The position numbers and the translations under genes were made by a program. Below, in pieces: positions 1 through 10,679 of a stretch of DNA of 64,000 nt (the first letter of the stretch is position 1; each line of letters starts with the position of its first letter). This stretch comes from Morchella semilibera (Eukaryota > Ascomycota > Pezizomycetes > Pezizales > Morchellaceae). Location of the stretch: contig CM018608.1 of assembly GCA_009192285.1 (NCBI GenBank), positions 1,382,201 through 1,446,200 on the forward strand. Direction: 5' to 3'. Below the pieces are notes generated by a model, which was not told the DNA's origin, searched no databases, and was given only the letters and a program-made list of their open reading frames with translations.

Positions 1-2694
1 TCGTTGTCACCGCACATGGCACAGTTTAATTTTGGGTTGGAGCCCAGGTCACAATCACCGATCAGTCCCCCAGTGTCTGCTAGTGCTATTCAATTCCCTA
101 CCCAAGGACCCTTCAGCCCTGGAATCCTCTCAAGGGACCAACCGCAAAGAAATCCAAGCTCTGATAAGTTGAACTTACAAACCAGGACACAGTCACCGTT
201 GAATAATACAAAAACATATCTGTCTATGCGGAGCTCGGCCAGTGATTCGAGTTACGAAGACCAAGAGGAAAGTGATAAAATGGATGGCAGGACTAGTCCT
301 ATTTCTCGGAACTCTTTAGACAACATTGCGCCTTTACATCCGCGTAAGAACTTTGGAGTACACCCAACAGATTCCGGACATGTAGAAGTAGAGCCGCCCT
401 CCCCAGTATCTCCAGTATCTCCAGTATCTCCAATATCGCCGATTTTTAGCACCAGAGTTCCAGATGACTTCATGCGTCCCAAGCAACCGCTCAGGAATCC
501 TGCAATATCGCCCACTTCGCCCAAGTTTTCGGCTGATGTGCACCCATCATCTGATGACGACTCCCCTACTCTTCCACCAGGCCAGGGTCTTAGTATGCTT
601 GTTCGTCAGCATCTTCGCACTGATTCTGGTCATTCTTCAGTATATGCAGGGTCTACATACACACGGATGTCACACGTTTCAAACTACGGTCCATCAACGG
701 CGACAACCAAAAACTCAAAAGAGTCCGATGCACCAAGGCCTAGCGCTACTTCAGGAAGTAGTGGCGGTAATCTTTGGGAGTTTGATGACTGGGATGGTGG
801 TTACTTCGGAGAAGATCACTCGCGCATGGGGTCAAGCCCATCCACCATCAGCGACAATCCACCTACGCCTGCAGTCCCCCAAAAAGACCCGCGTAGGACA
901 AGCTCCGAAGAAAGGAGAGATGACGAAGATATGGTCAGAGAAAGGGAAAGATCTAGAGGGAGGGCAGATAGTAGGATGAGTGAGAGGGATAGGGCTATGA
1001 GCAGAGCAAGCGAACGGGATGGGGATAGTCCTACAGGAGATGATGACACCGATAAGGATTGGGAGCAACAATTGGCTTTTAGACGCCAAATAATCCAACA
1101 AAATCTTAGGAACCACGAAAAGGTTAATAGCCAGCATGAACTGGACTTTTCACCTGACATGAAGGGCCAACAAGGGAAAAACGGTGGATCTAGTGGTGGA
1201 TTTGGTGTCCTTAGATCGAAGGGGTCTAACGGGGTCATGTCTAAGAACGACCCTTCAAGAAGCGGTCGTGATTCACCCGGCCCTGGGATGCGGAAGGAAG
1301 GGAGCAGGAGCAGGATGAATAGCAGCGAGGCCGAGAGGAGAACTGAAGAGGAAAGAAGGCTCAGAGAGACAGTCAGGGGCCCAAAGAACATTCCTCCCGG
1401 TGGTTATCCGACACAGCAACACCCTCCGCATTCTCACCATCATATTCCCCCTCCCAACCCTGCACGTTTGAACACCAACCTAAATGACAATCGTTCCAAG
1501 CCAAGGTCACCTGTGGGTCTTCCACATCCCCTCCACTCGCCGATAATTACTCCGAGACCCAGGCAAAGGCCGGCCCGTGATCAAAGGAATGATGGACGCA
1601 ACAACGGTGAGCATAACACCCAGAGAGGACAGCCGATGGGGTGGAGAGACGACGGAGATGGTTACATTCAACCAAGATCAGCTCCTGGCACCCAGCCTGG
1701 CAGCCCAGTATCGCAAAGGGACGGCCACCATGGCATACGTAAGCAGCCAAGTATGCCACGAATGGGCGGTCCAGATATGCATAGGTTAGGTGAAGAGCGG
1801 GACAGAAACCAGGGACCAGGGCGCAGTGGAGGCCCATCGCCTGCAATGAACTATGGTCACATGAATCATGGGCCAATGGGTAACGGTCTAAGCAAAAAGC
1901 AGTCTTTCGACAGGGACGGGCAGCCGCATGGATCTGAGTTCAGACGTCCCAGAGGAAACAGTAACGCTTCATCTGGACCGACAATGAGACAAAGGAGAGG
2001 AACTTTCGATAATTCACCTCTACCGCCGTTAAATACATCTGCACTTTCACCCCCTAGTCAGCATCTCCAAGCGTCATCTACACCAAACTCTGCGATTACT
2101 ATGGAACATTCACCAGCATTCTCCCAGACAACACAAACTCCCACAAGTGGTATCACCACTCCAGGGTCTGCCATCTCAGCAAAATCTCCTCCGGCCGCTT
2201 TGATTCAAACTATTGCAAATTCCAATGCTGGGTTTGCTCCGGCGAAGAAGCGGGTTGTGGATAAGAGTAAGATTGGTGATCCCAAACTCATCTCTTCCAC
2301 ATCCAATATCCCTACTGTTGATCTCCCGGCCCAGCCTACTCCTTCTCCTGGTATTGGAAAAGAAAAGGATGGCCGTAAGCGGCGCATGACCGAAACCAGA
2401 AGCATATTCTCAGGCTTTGGCAGAAATAAATCCTCCGAGGAGGTTCCAGCACTACCAACTGGGGGTCCCGTGATGCAGCGTCACCACACCGATGATGAGG
2501 TTGAGCGTTCATCCTTCACCGATGATCCACCACCAAAGGCAAAGAAGACTGGGGGCAAGCTCCGGAAGTCTACCAGTGATGGTGGGGCGCTTAGTGCCCG
2601 CGCTAGGAAGGAAGCTATGGCGAGAAGTCCAACCGTCCCTAAACTTCCCAAAGGGATGGAGGCATCTGGCGGTGCACCAGCAGGCATGATTTAG
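1..2694 (+). CDS. Ser/Pro-rich regulatory or scaffold-like protein, 5' end missing
   Basis: The frame is open from the first base, and no convincing start codon is seen, so the true N-terminus lies upstream of the window; the stop is TAG at 2692-2694. About 897 residues are visible. The protein is almost wholly low complexity: many SP/TP dipeptides, a tandem SPV/SPI run near residues 134-147, charged RERERSRGR-like stretches near residue 310-340, and His/Pro- and Gly/Asn-rich parts. The C-terminal 150 residues are the most ordered-looking part: a KKRVVDKSKIGDPKLISSTS stretch followed by a short basic segment. That stretch loosely recalls fungal p21-Rho-binding (CRIB-like) regions, but the family His residues are absent, so this is only a guess. 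Many SP/TP sites suggest phosphorylation by proline-directed kinases (inference). I do not recognise the family. Confidence 0.75.
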   Translation, partial: SLSPHMAQFNFGLEPRSQSPISPPVSASAIQFPTQGPFSPGILSRDQPQRNPSSDKLNLQTRTQSPLNNTKTYLSMRSSASDSSYEDQEESDKMDGRTSPISRNSLDNIAPLHPRKNFGVHPTDSGHVEVEPPSPVSPVSPVSPISPIFSTRVPDDFMRPKQPLRNPAISPTSPKFSADVHPSSDDDSPTLPPGQGLSMLVRQHLRTDSGHSSVYAGSTYTRMSHVSNYGPSTATTKNSKESDAPRPSATSGSSGGNLWEFDDWDGGYFGEDHSRMGSSPSTISDNPPTPAVPQKDPRRTSSEERRDDEDMVRERERSRGRADSRMSERDRAMSRASERDGDSPTGDDDTDKDWEQQLAFRRQIIQQNLRNHEKVNSQHELDFSPDMKGQQGKNGGSSGGFGVLRSKGSNGVMSKNDPSRSGRDSPGPGMRKEGSRSRMNSSEAERRTEEERRLRETVRGPKNIPPGGYPTQQHPPHSHHHIPPPNPARLNTNLNDNRSKPRSPVGLPHPLHSPIITPRPRQRPARDQRNDGRNNGEHNTQRGQPMGWRDDGDGYIQPRSAPGTQPGSPVSQRDGHHGIRKQPSMPRMGGPDMHRLGEERDRNQGPGRSGGPSPAMNYGHMNHGPMGNGLSKKQSFDRDGQPHGSEFRRPRGNSNASSGPTMRQRRGTFDNSPLPPLNTSALSPPSQHLQASSTPNSAITMEHSPAFSQTTQTPTSGITTPGSAISAKSPPAALIQTIANSNAGFAPAKKRVVDKSKIGDPKLISSTSNIPTVDLPAQPTPSPGIGKEKDGRKRRMTETRSIFSGFGRNKSSEEVPALPTGGPVMQRHHTDDEVERSSFTDDPPPKAKKTGGKLRKSTSDGGALSARARKEAMARSPTVPKLPKGMEASGGAPAGMI

Positions 2695-4385
2695 GTGGTT
2701 CCTCTTCTAAATCTTTCTTTTGAGGAGGTTTCTTCATGAGTTGATGCTGGTTTGGTGAATATTGATAATGGGCTTTTTTAAAGTTGCATATGACCTTCAT
2801 GTTAAATTCTTCAAGTTCTTTCCCCCTTCTATTCCAATTCTGAACTTTCAAACAATACTCACATACCCTTTTCTTACTCTTTTTTTTTCAGCTGTAATAT
2901 TTAAAACCAAGTTATACAGTGAAATACCCTTGTGGTATTTTCGAGATTCCAGCCGTCGTCCGGCTTTTCTTTTGTATTTTTTCTCTTTCACTTTTCTTTG
3001 CTTTCTTGCTCCTCTTTTTTCTTTTTTTCCTTTTTCTGGGGAGTCGATTTACTCGTTTGATATGGTGGGTTTTGAAACGGGATTCAAGATTCCAGTAGCA
3101 GTATCGTAGCATTTTCTGTTTTACCCATTCACTTTACCGTTTGGACTTTGTGGATTTGATGTTAGTGGTTAAATTCTAAACTTAAGTAGCGATCTTGTCT
3201 TTTTTTCTTTTTTTTTACCTTCTTCGCTATTTTTAAATACCCCTACTTAGTACCCCGATTTAAATACCCAGAGCACAACTAAATAGTGTATTCTATCCCC
3301 CCAGACCTAGTATGTACGGTTGCTATATGCAAGTGTGTTGACTATAGTGGAGTCTCGATAATAGAAAATTCTCGGGAGCATGCATCACACAGTTATACTT
3401 GCACCTATACTTCTAATTTCCCTATATTGATTCATGTGCGCATGCTGTGAGTGCACGAGACAATACAAGACCAACCTAAGCTATGTATTGTTTCATCTTG
3501 ACATACAGCAGCCCTAAAGGCCCCATAAACCTGATGTCAAAAGGGCAGTGTCACGTCGTGAGCGAAGGGACAATGTGTCTGGATATGCGATTCCCCTTCT
3601 CCATCCTCATTACATGATCATCGTTGGGTTATGATCAGCTAAGGTATATAGAGCACCCTATAATTCAGCCTGAGAGCCAACACCAAACTCCAAATGGCGC
3701 TAGGGATGCAGGAACTGTTCTCCTCAGAGCACCGAGAATTACTATGCCCTACATGTGCCAAGACGTCTCCTTTATATTTAAAAAAAAAAAAAAAATCAAA
3801 AATTGAACAGGCGCCAGTGGCTAACCCCCACATTAGCATTGGCCGCATGCATCGAGAGTTGAACTCCTTTAAGTAGCATCGTCAATCTAATGTGGGGATT
3901 AAACCACTAGGCTATGTGCCCGTTATGGTTTTTTCTTTCCACCAACCAACTATCAATCAGCCTTTCAATACTCTTTCCAAATTCAGAAAGCTTCAATACT
4001 AACAATAGCTACTAGGAGAAAACTCTAAGTGGGCTTTGGCAATCCTACTTTAGCATATTTTTCGCCGTTTAGCATCACTCGTAAGTCCCAAGACGTTTGG
4101 TTGCATGTCCATCATTGGACTTCACTGCACTCAATTCGAGGCTGGTATCCATATTGACGGCACAGGTCAAGAGAAATCCTAGTCCATTGAAGCGGCTACA
4201 TAAAAGCTTAGAGAAAAACAGATAGAGTACATACATACACCCAGCATGCCTTTGCAGACAATGGTCTGATACAAACGTGAAACATTATGCGCAAGAGAAA
4301 AGGTAAATAGAAAGAAAAAGTACATCCACTACCAAGCCAGTTCAAATAAACTCAAAAGAGGAAGGAAGGGGCGAGAAAATGCAAA
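2695..4385. other. Convergent 3' spacer with a tRNA-like inverted repeat
   Basis: This spacer lies between two convergent genes. The first 550 bp are T-rich and probably hold the 3' UTR of the upstream gene. The small open frames here are short and of no recognisable family. A 112-bp inverted-repeat element lies at 3810-3921 and is listed separately. I see nothing else. Confidence 0.6.
3778..3921 (-). repeat. tRNA-related SINE-like or fold-back element
   Basis: Read on the minus strand, the element starts near 3921 with a box A-like TAGCCTAGTGGTTTA, followed about 50 bp later by a box B-like GAGTTCAACTC, and ends in a run of 15 T. These are the internal RNA polymerase III promoter elements of tRNA-derived SINEs. 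The outer arms are also imperfect inverted repeats of each other: 3810-3836 against 3887-3921, sharing CCCCACATTAG and an AGTGG core. It may therefore be a SINE, two tRNA-like heads fused head-to-head, or a small MITE. No second copy is seen in the window and no target duplication is clear. Confidence 0.5.
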
Positions 4386-7300
4386 TCAGTCTGTGATGCG
4401 ACACAGTTCCTCCATGGCCTTTGTCAACATTTCACTTCTTTGCAGTAATATGCTCCTCTCTTTCTCTTTCTCCGGGTCTTCTACTAGGAGCGCCGCACAT
4501 ACTTGGCTTGCTACACACTGTCAGTCAGAAACATCACATACAAACAACGAAAAAACAGGGCATGGATTTCGTACAGTCAGGCCTTTGAAGCCCCAAATCC
4601 TTATCGAGGACCTTCTGTACTGTCTTCAGAAAGACCGTCGCAATCTCAAACCTCACCGTCATATATATATTATCAATGAACCTCTTCTGGGCGACCTCCG
4701 AGTAGGCCCTAACCTCGGCCAGAACGTCAATCTCCTTACTATAGGGATCATCCAGCGGATTCTCCGGGTCTAATCCCCCCATTTGTGGCCCTCCCCCGCC
4801 AAGCTTTCGCTTTCGGGGCGTGGAGTCGCCCATCTGCTGATCGCGGGCCTCGGTCTGATCCATAAGGTTGCGCTTCCGCCGCTCTTTGAGGATGCGGCTA
4901 TGGTTTGCAATATGCTTCTTGTAGTCTTCCTCGTTGAGGGTGCATATTTGGTTGACCTCGAGGTTCCAAAGACGGGAGCCTGCCTCTTTGAGACGCTCGT
5001 AGGATTCCTTGAGTTGGCTTAGCAGGATGTTAAAGACTTCATCAAAAATTGGACTTTTCTTATAGGAAATGAAGCTCTCGACGAAGCAGCTATGGACACG
5101 CTTGTTGAGGAGGTCTGAGGAGTCAAAGATAAACTTGTCAAGGATTGGGCGCCAAAGATAGATGGTTTCCTTGATCAGGTTTTCGATCGCTTTGGGGTCG
5201 ACCTGGCCAGGTATCTGGGCGGTGGCGGTGGAGTCAATAATGTGGCGGATCTGGGGGAGGTTGTATTTGTGCTCTATATATGGCCAAAGACTCAGTAAGT
5301 CATTCTCTCCTTTGTGGGCTTGAGAGGGGAGGGGGGGGGGGTTGCCAACTTACGTTCATCAACCCGCTTGAGCTTCTTTGGAGTTATCGGGGCCGTCGCC
5401 TCGTTATTGACCTTTCTCTTCTTGACATGACTAACCGTCCCCTCATCGCCACTCGAGAGGGTATGCACCTCTGGACTCTGTTGTGTTTTCTTGGTCTTTC
5501 TCAAAGAGGGCGATGCCTCGCGTTCTCGCTGCTGCTGAAGGTTGTTCCGCTCCTTACTCTTTCGGGGGGTCTCGAGCTGGCGCACAAAGTCACTCTCCTC
5601 CTTGAAGGTCTCAAAAACCTTTAGTGTGGGGCGCACGCTGCATAGCGCCTTGATGAATTGGTCCGTGCACTGACGGAGAGCGTGCGGGAACTCATTGTTT
5701 TCCTTATCACCGAGGAGGTGCTTGTTAAGGGCATTGTTGAACCCGTGAATCAGGTTATAAACAACGAACAGCTGGTTACCGGTAGGTGGCGCCGGGAGGT
5801 TCACCAGCTTCTCCTTAACCTCCAAGTGCTGTTCTCTTATTTTAGTTATAACATTAGGAAGCCTGTATGCGGTTGGTTCAAGCCAGTCAGCCAACAGACA
5901 ACAGGTGGAGGACTAGTGCCTCTGGGCGAGGCTGCTGGGCGTACCTTTTCTTGATCAGTTCTCCGAGTTCCTTTGCAAGATAACTCTGTAGCGCCTGTGT
6001 ACCGAAGCGGTGCTGAAGGTCCTTCAAATCTGTTGCCCAGGGCTCAGTCTTTGTAAAGAATTCGGCCTCCTGCGCGCGGGCTTGGGCGTGGTCGATGTTC
6101 TGGTTGAGCTGTTCCTGGTTGGGCTGCTTGGTGACAAAGTAGCCGTGCTTCAGGCGGTGAGAATTCCCACGGAGGATGTTAATCCACTGGTCATACTCTC
6201 CAGGGCCAACCGTGTCTGGTTTGGTCAAGGCGCCTGTAGTGAATATGGGATATGTTTGTTAGGAATATATTATTCAAGATCAATTGACTAAGGAAATATC
6301 TGGTGCGGCGCATATAGAGACCCACCTATCGTTCTCTCCTCACCGAATTCGTGGGCGATGCGGGCTGCAGACTGGTTTACTGCGTCGTCTGTAGTGCGGC
6401 GGATCAGTTAGTTATTAACGTTGATCTGACTACATATATGCGAGTGATAGGTTATGAAACAGTGTCCAAACCTTTCATGGTCAATGCTAATAGAATGAGG
6501 CAATCTGGCTGGTCAATGTAGTCCTTTGCCAAGCCGGTTACCAAATCAATCAAGTAGTTTTCACTTTCCTGCAGAAACGATCATTACCCATCAGTACCTG
6601 ACTAACTAAAATAGTACAAAATAGTAAGAAAGGGACCAATAAATTAAATCAACCCTACCGATTCGGTGGTTTGGATAAGACCTGGCAAATCAATAAAAGC
6701 CAGATTTGGTAATTCGGGCGCCGTGATCTTTCCACAACCACCATCAAATAGATTAGTATAACTATCCTAGAAAATAACCATGAGGGGATGAGGATTAGTA
6801 TTTACATCCATACAAACCACATTCGGGCTAAATTTAACCTCGAACGCATCCTCGCTATCCTTAACCCCCCCCCTCCCCATTCCCCGCCTCCCCCTCCCTG
6901 CACCTACCCTCCCTTTCACCCCCACCGCCGCAACGGGCACCGTCTCACGCGCGTACTCACGCCAGTTCCTACTCGGATTGAGAACGGCCTGTTGCGCAGC
7001 GACAAGCGCACGCTCCACTTCGTTCTTGTCGACAATGTCAAGAAAAGCCACCTGCTCGGCCTTTTGGTCGACCCAAGGCGAGGACCTGCGGCCTGTCGAG
7101 GCGTTCTTGGACGCGGCGTCAGGATCATAGCGCTTCTTGAAGCGGAGCGAAACACTGCAACGCCAGGGTTCTTCCGACTTTGAGAGGTTGATTTCCAGGG
7201 GGCACTAAAAGTACATGGAGAAAGAGTTAGCTTTGCCATGGCATGGGGGTCCTGGCTAGTATGCCGATATGGCAATATGGTACAACAGTGCCAAAACCAC

Positions 7301-8295
7301 AATCATGAAACCCGGCCATAAGGAAATATCAGATATGGGGGGGAGAATCGATACATACCCTAGTACAGGTCCCAGTATATCTCGGCACCTTGATCTACAA
7401 ATCTCCGCCGCCTATATTAGCTCCCATCTCCGCAAACAAGCATAGGAAAGGAGGGGAAGGGGTAAGCTTACTCCGCTGATGGCCTCAATCAAGCTGCTCT
7501 TTCCAGCACTTTGGTTACCCACGACCGCGATGCGTGGCAGCGGCAGCCCGAGATCTTCGATGCCTGAGGCCCGCAGCCTATTGACAAGATCAACCATGCC
7601 ACGCATACCGCCGCCGAGGGTGGCAAGCCCGCTCCCACTGCTACTGGGGAGCGGAGCTGGAGGGGACGGCTCGCGGTTGGTTACGGGGGCGTCGGTGGTG
7701 GTGGTAGTATTTGTGGTAGTATTAGTGGTCATAGGGGTTTCTATAGCATCGAAACCAGGGTAATAGACCTCTAGAGCGGGAAAAGGAGAGTTAGCACATA
7801 TATGTATGCTACAGGCAAACACTACTACTAGCTAAGCTACAGCCTGTGCCAACCGCACCTTAAAACCCAACAGAGTGGAGAGAAAGCCAACAAACCTCTT
7901 ACAGGAATGACATCAGGAGTACCAGCAGGTAGGGGGACAGAATACAGATCCTCATCCCCAGCCCCTACACCCACGCCCACACCACCACCGCCACCGCCGG
8001 CCTGCTGTAATCCCACGGATACTTCCCTTACGCCCATGGCCATGCTCGCACCATCATCTCTCCTCTTCACCACCGGCGCCGAGGGCTCGCGGCTCTCCAT
8101 GTCGGTAAGAGTGCTGTTGCTGCTGCTGCTGCTGTTGTTGTTGCTGTTGTTGGCGGCGGCGGCGGCCGCGGTGCTGTTCTGGGGGGTAGTCATGCTCCGG
8201 AATATGGGCAGCGGAACGGTGGGGGCGGAGGGAGGGGAGGGGCTGGGCTCCTTCTTGAGGGAGGGGCGTTGGGGAGTGTGTGCGGTGAACATCAT
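4386..8295 (-). CDS. Dynamin-like (Mx/DLP type) large GTPase
   Basis: Predicted exons (minus): 8295-7903, 7768-7472, 7394-7359, 7204-6957, 6854-6806, 6766-6659, 6568-6472, 6388-6326, 6233-5945, 5862-5354, 5273-4575, 4510-4386, giving about 970 residues. All joins keep frame; the 6957/6854 join is the least certain. The first 200 residues are low complexity, with runs of Ala, Asn, Ser, Gly and Thr. The GTPase domain follows: G1 GNQSAGKSS near residue 215, G3 DLPG near 367 and G4 TKPD near 434. The middle/stalk region follows, and a C-terminal effector-like helix ends at the stop ([20 protein letters not shown]). No PH domain is seen. Such proteins self-assemble on membranes and hydrolyse GTP to remodel them. 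A charged insert near 620-695 carries KKRKV and PKKLKRV, which look like a bipartite nuclear signal. The exact role among fungal dynamin paralogues is unknown. Confidence 0.9.
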
Positions 8296-8900
8296 GTATG
8301 AGAGGTTGGGGGATCAATAAGGGTCAATGATCGATTGCGGTTTGTGCTGGCAGAGGATGCGTCCGCCCGCTTGACTAACTGCGGTGACGGAAGCAGGCAG
8401 TCTACGAACAACCAGAATTAAAGAATTTAGAAGCCAGAAGATGACAAGATGGAGAATCTATCCATCTCCTCCTACGACGAAAGCTGTACACCCACTATTT
8501 AACTTTCTCCACCATCACCACACATCACCCACCTCTCCACCCACCAACAACCCGTAAACTCATGGCCCACTCATCGCGCACTCACGCCCCGCACCCCCCA
8601 ACCCGGAGCGGCAAGGGCGAGGGCTTTATAGCTGTGCCTGCGCGCCCCGCAAAGCTTGAATGCTGCACCCGCGGGTTCCTGGGGTGCGCTGGGGTGCGGT
8701 CGAGGGGTGTGCGCGGGTGGTTGCTGGGCCTGCGGTTGGTGGGGAGGGTCTGTGCGGGTGCAGGTTATGACTCGGGAGGGCGCTTTGAGAAGGGGCATCG
8801 ATCGGGGGGATGTGTGTGTATCTTTTTTTTTTATCTTGCTATGTAGGCAGGTACATGTAGGTACATGTGATTCTACCATTCAGTAGGAGACCTTGACAGC
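8296..8900. promoter_or_regulatory. Promoter/5' UTR region of the dynamin-like gene
   Basis: This spacer lies between the dynamin-like start codon and the transposon edge. Part of it (8560-8790) is GC-rich with open frames on both strands, but none has a recognisable motif, so I read it as promoter or leader sequence. One TACATGTA palindrome lies at 8852-8859. Confidence 0.4.
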
Positions 8901-8930
8901 CCTGTGTAAAGCACACCGCCCCCATTGGCT
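8901..8930 (+). repeat. Candidate left terminal inverted repeat
   Basis: This stretch starts CCTGTGTAAAGC and contains ATTGGCT. It partly matches the reverse complement of 12271-12295 (CCTGTAAACCGC...ATTGGGCC). The match is gapped and no target duplication is seen, so it is only a candidate transposon end. Confidence 0.35.
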
Positions 8931-9518
8931 CCTGAGAGCAAACATTGAGGATCCTCGTCTCTCCTGCTGTAGTAGACCATGCTGAAGCGGTGTCTACAAC
9001 GCCGCCCCTCACCACACTACGTGAGCTAGAGTACATGACGAGTGGAAACGGCCCCGAGTGACACTCCATGACGCACCTCTCTCTCTGTAAGTACCTACGT
9101 CTAGGTAGAGAGTACAATGTATCGCACACAGACGTGGCCCCACCGGGCAAACCTGCGTTGCTTTTTGGGCCCGCAGGTGTGTGAGTTGTGATATCAGAAT
9201 ATGGGTACATACATGTATGTATGTAGGTGTTGAGCAAACATCGAAGGCCGGGCTGGAATTGGGACTAGGGAGGTTTCGCAGCGTCCGACAACGAGGTTTT
9301 CGCACTGTAACTTGCATAAAGTCACGCATATGCGGCCATATATAGTGTGGGTCATAAATCATTGATGTCGGATACCAAGCATACCGATAAATTAAGCGGA
9401 TGTATTCGACTAGAAGTTGCATCAGACAAAGGGTTCAAGCAATGTCTCGGCGCCGAGGGTTCCTAGAAATGCGGGGTTCAAGGACAACGTTGAGGAGAAC
9501 ACGATCCAAATCTTCGCC

Positions 9519-10679
9519 ATGGAGGGTTCCGACAATGAAGTAGAAGATGTTTTGATGCTGTTTTCATGCACTTTTGTTGTCATGACTGGTATTATTTGCA
9601 TATCTGCGCATAACACCAATTTGGATCGTACTGACTATCCTTCCTATCGGCCCTCTTTACCAGTACCTATGGGTGAACCGTTCAATATAGATTTTCTCAC
9701 GGAACAGTATTGTATTGAATTCTTCCGATTCAAACATCAAGATATACGTATTATGCTTGGCTTTTTTGCGATTGAGGATTTAATATTCCGGAACGATTAT
9801 ATCTGCGAACCTGAAACAGCATTGTGTGTTGTGCTATTCCGGCTAGCCTCCCCATCCCGTTACAAAGACCTCATGTTCATTTTTCGGAAATCACGATCTT
9901 GGTTGTCAACAATATTCAATGACGTTATATGTCATTTGGTAAGTTATGCCTCATTTGAATATATTACTCAAACTATTATATTAATATGAAATTAGACAAC
10001 CCGATATTCAGCAAAGTTAGATTGGGATCAAAATCGATTATCTCAAGCAACTATTCGGGGTTATACTCAAGCGGTTGAGAATGTTGGAGGTGTACGTGGT
10101 GTTTGGGGTTTTATTGATGGAACCATGAGAGCAATTTGCCGACCACAAGAAAATCAACGCATCTATTACTCAGGGTACAAGAAATGTCATGCTGTAAAAT
10201 TTCAAGCTGTTACGACACCTGATGGTTTAATGAGTCATTTATCTGGCCCTTATCCAAGATCTCGTGGTGATTGGGGAATGTATATTACCTCCGGTCTACA
10301 ACAAAAGCTTCGTGCTATGAATATAGGATTGGATATACAAGAACGTTGCTATCTCTATGGCGATCCAGCCTACACCTTATCGTACGGAGTTATTAGCGCT
10401 TATAAAGCCAATGCGGGACAGCAGTTAAATCCTTTGCTCTACGAAGTGAATGTATTAATGTCGTCATTGAGGGTGAGTGTAGAGCATAATTTTGGAAATG
10501 TTATGAATCTTTGGAGCTTCAACGGATTTCGGAATGACCTGAAGATTGGATTGTCACCAGTGGCCGCATATTTTATTATTTCTGTTTTGTTTACGAATAT
10601 ACATACATGCCTATATGGGAATCAAACAAGCTTAAAGTTCAATTGCGAACCACCATCTTTGTATACATATCTATCCTAG
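9519..10679 (+). CDS. PIF/Harbinger DDE-superfamily transposase
   Basis: Two exons, 9519-9938 and 9996-10679, are separated by a 57-bp intron (GTAAGT...TTAG), giving 367 residues. The upstream frame is open to 9417 only through a non-ATG codon, so the ATG at 9519 is preferred. The nuclease (DDE_Tnp_4-like) motifs are all present: first Asp in GFIDGT (residue 181), second Asp in YGDPAY (263) and Glu in RVSVEHNFGN (303). The N-terminal part would carry the helix-turn-helix for DNA binding. The enzyme cuts and pastes its own element, normally with the Myb-like partner encoded next door. The coding frame looks intact, with no missing catalytic residue. The stop codon overlaps that of the partner gene. 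Confidence 0.9.

Noticed and set aside
8562-8886. GC-rich open frames on both strands upstream of the dynamin-like gene
   Set aside because: Frames on both strands with no motif; better read as promoter or leader sequence.
9417-9518. Longer N-terminus of the transposase
   Set aside because: The frame starts with TTG rather than ATG; the first in-frame ATG is at 9519.
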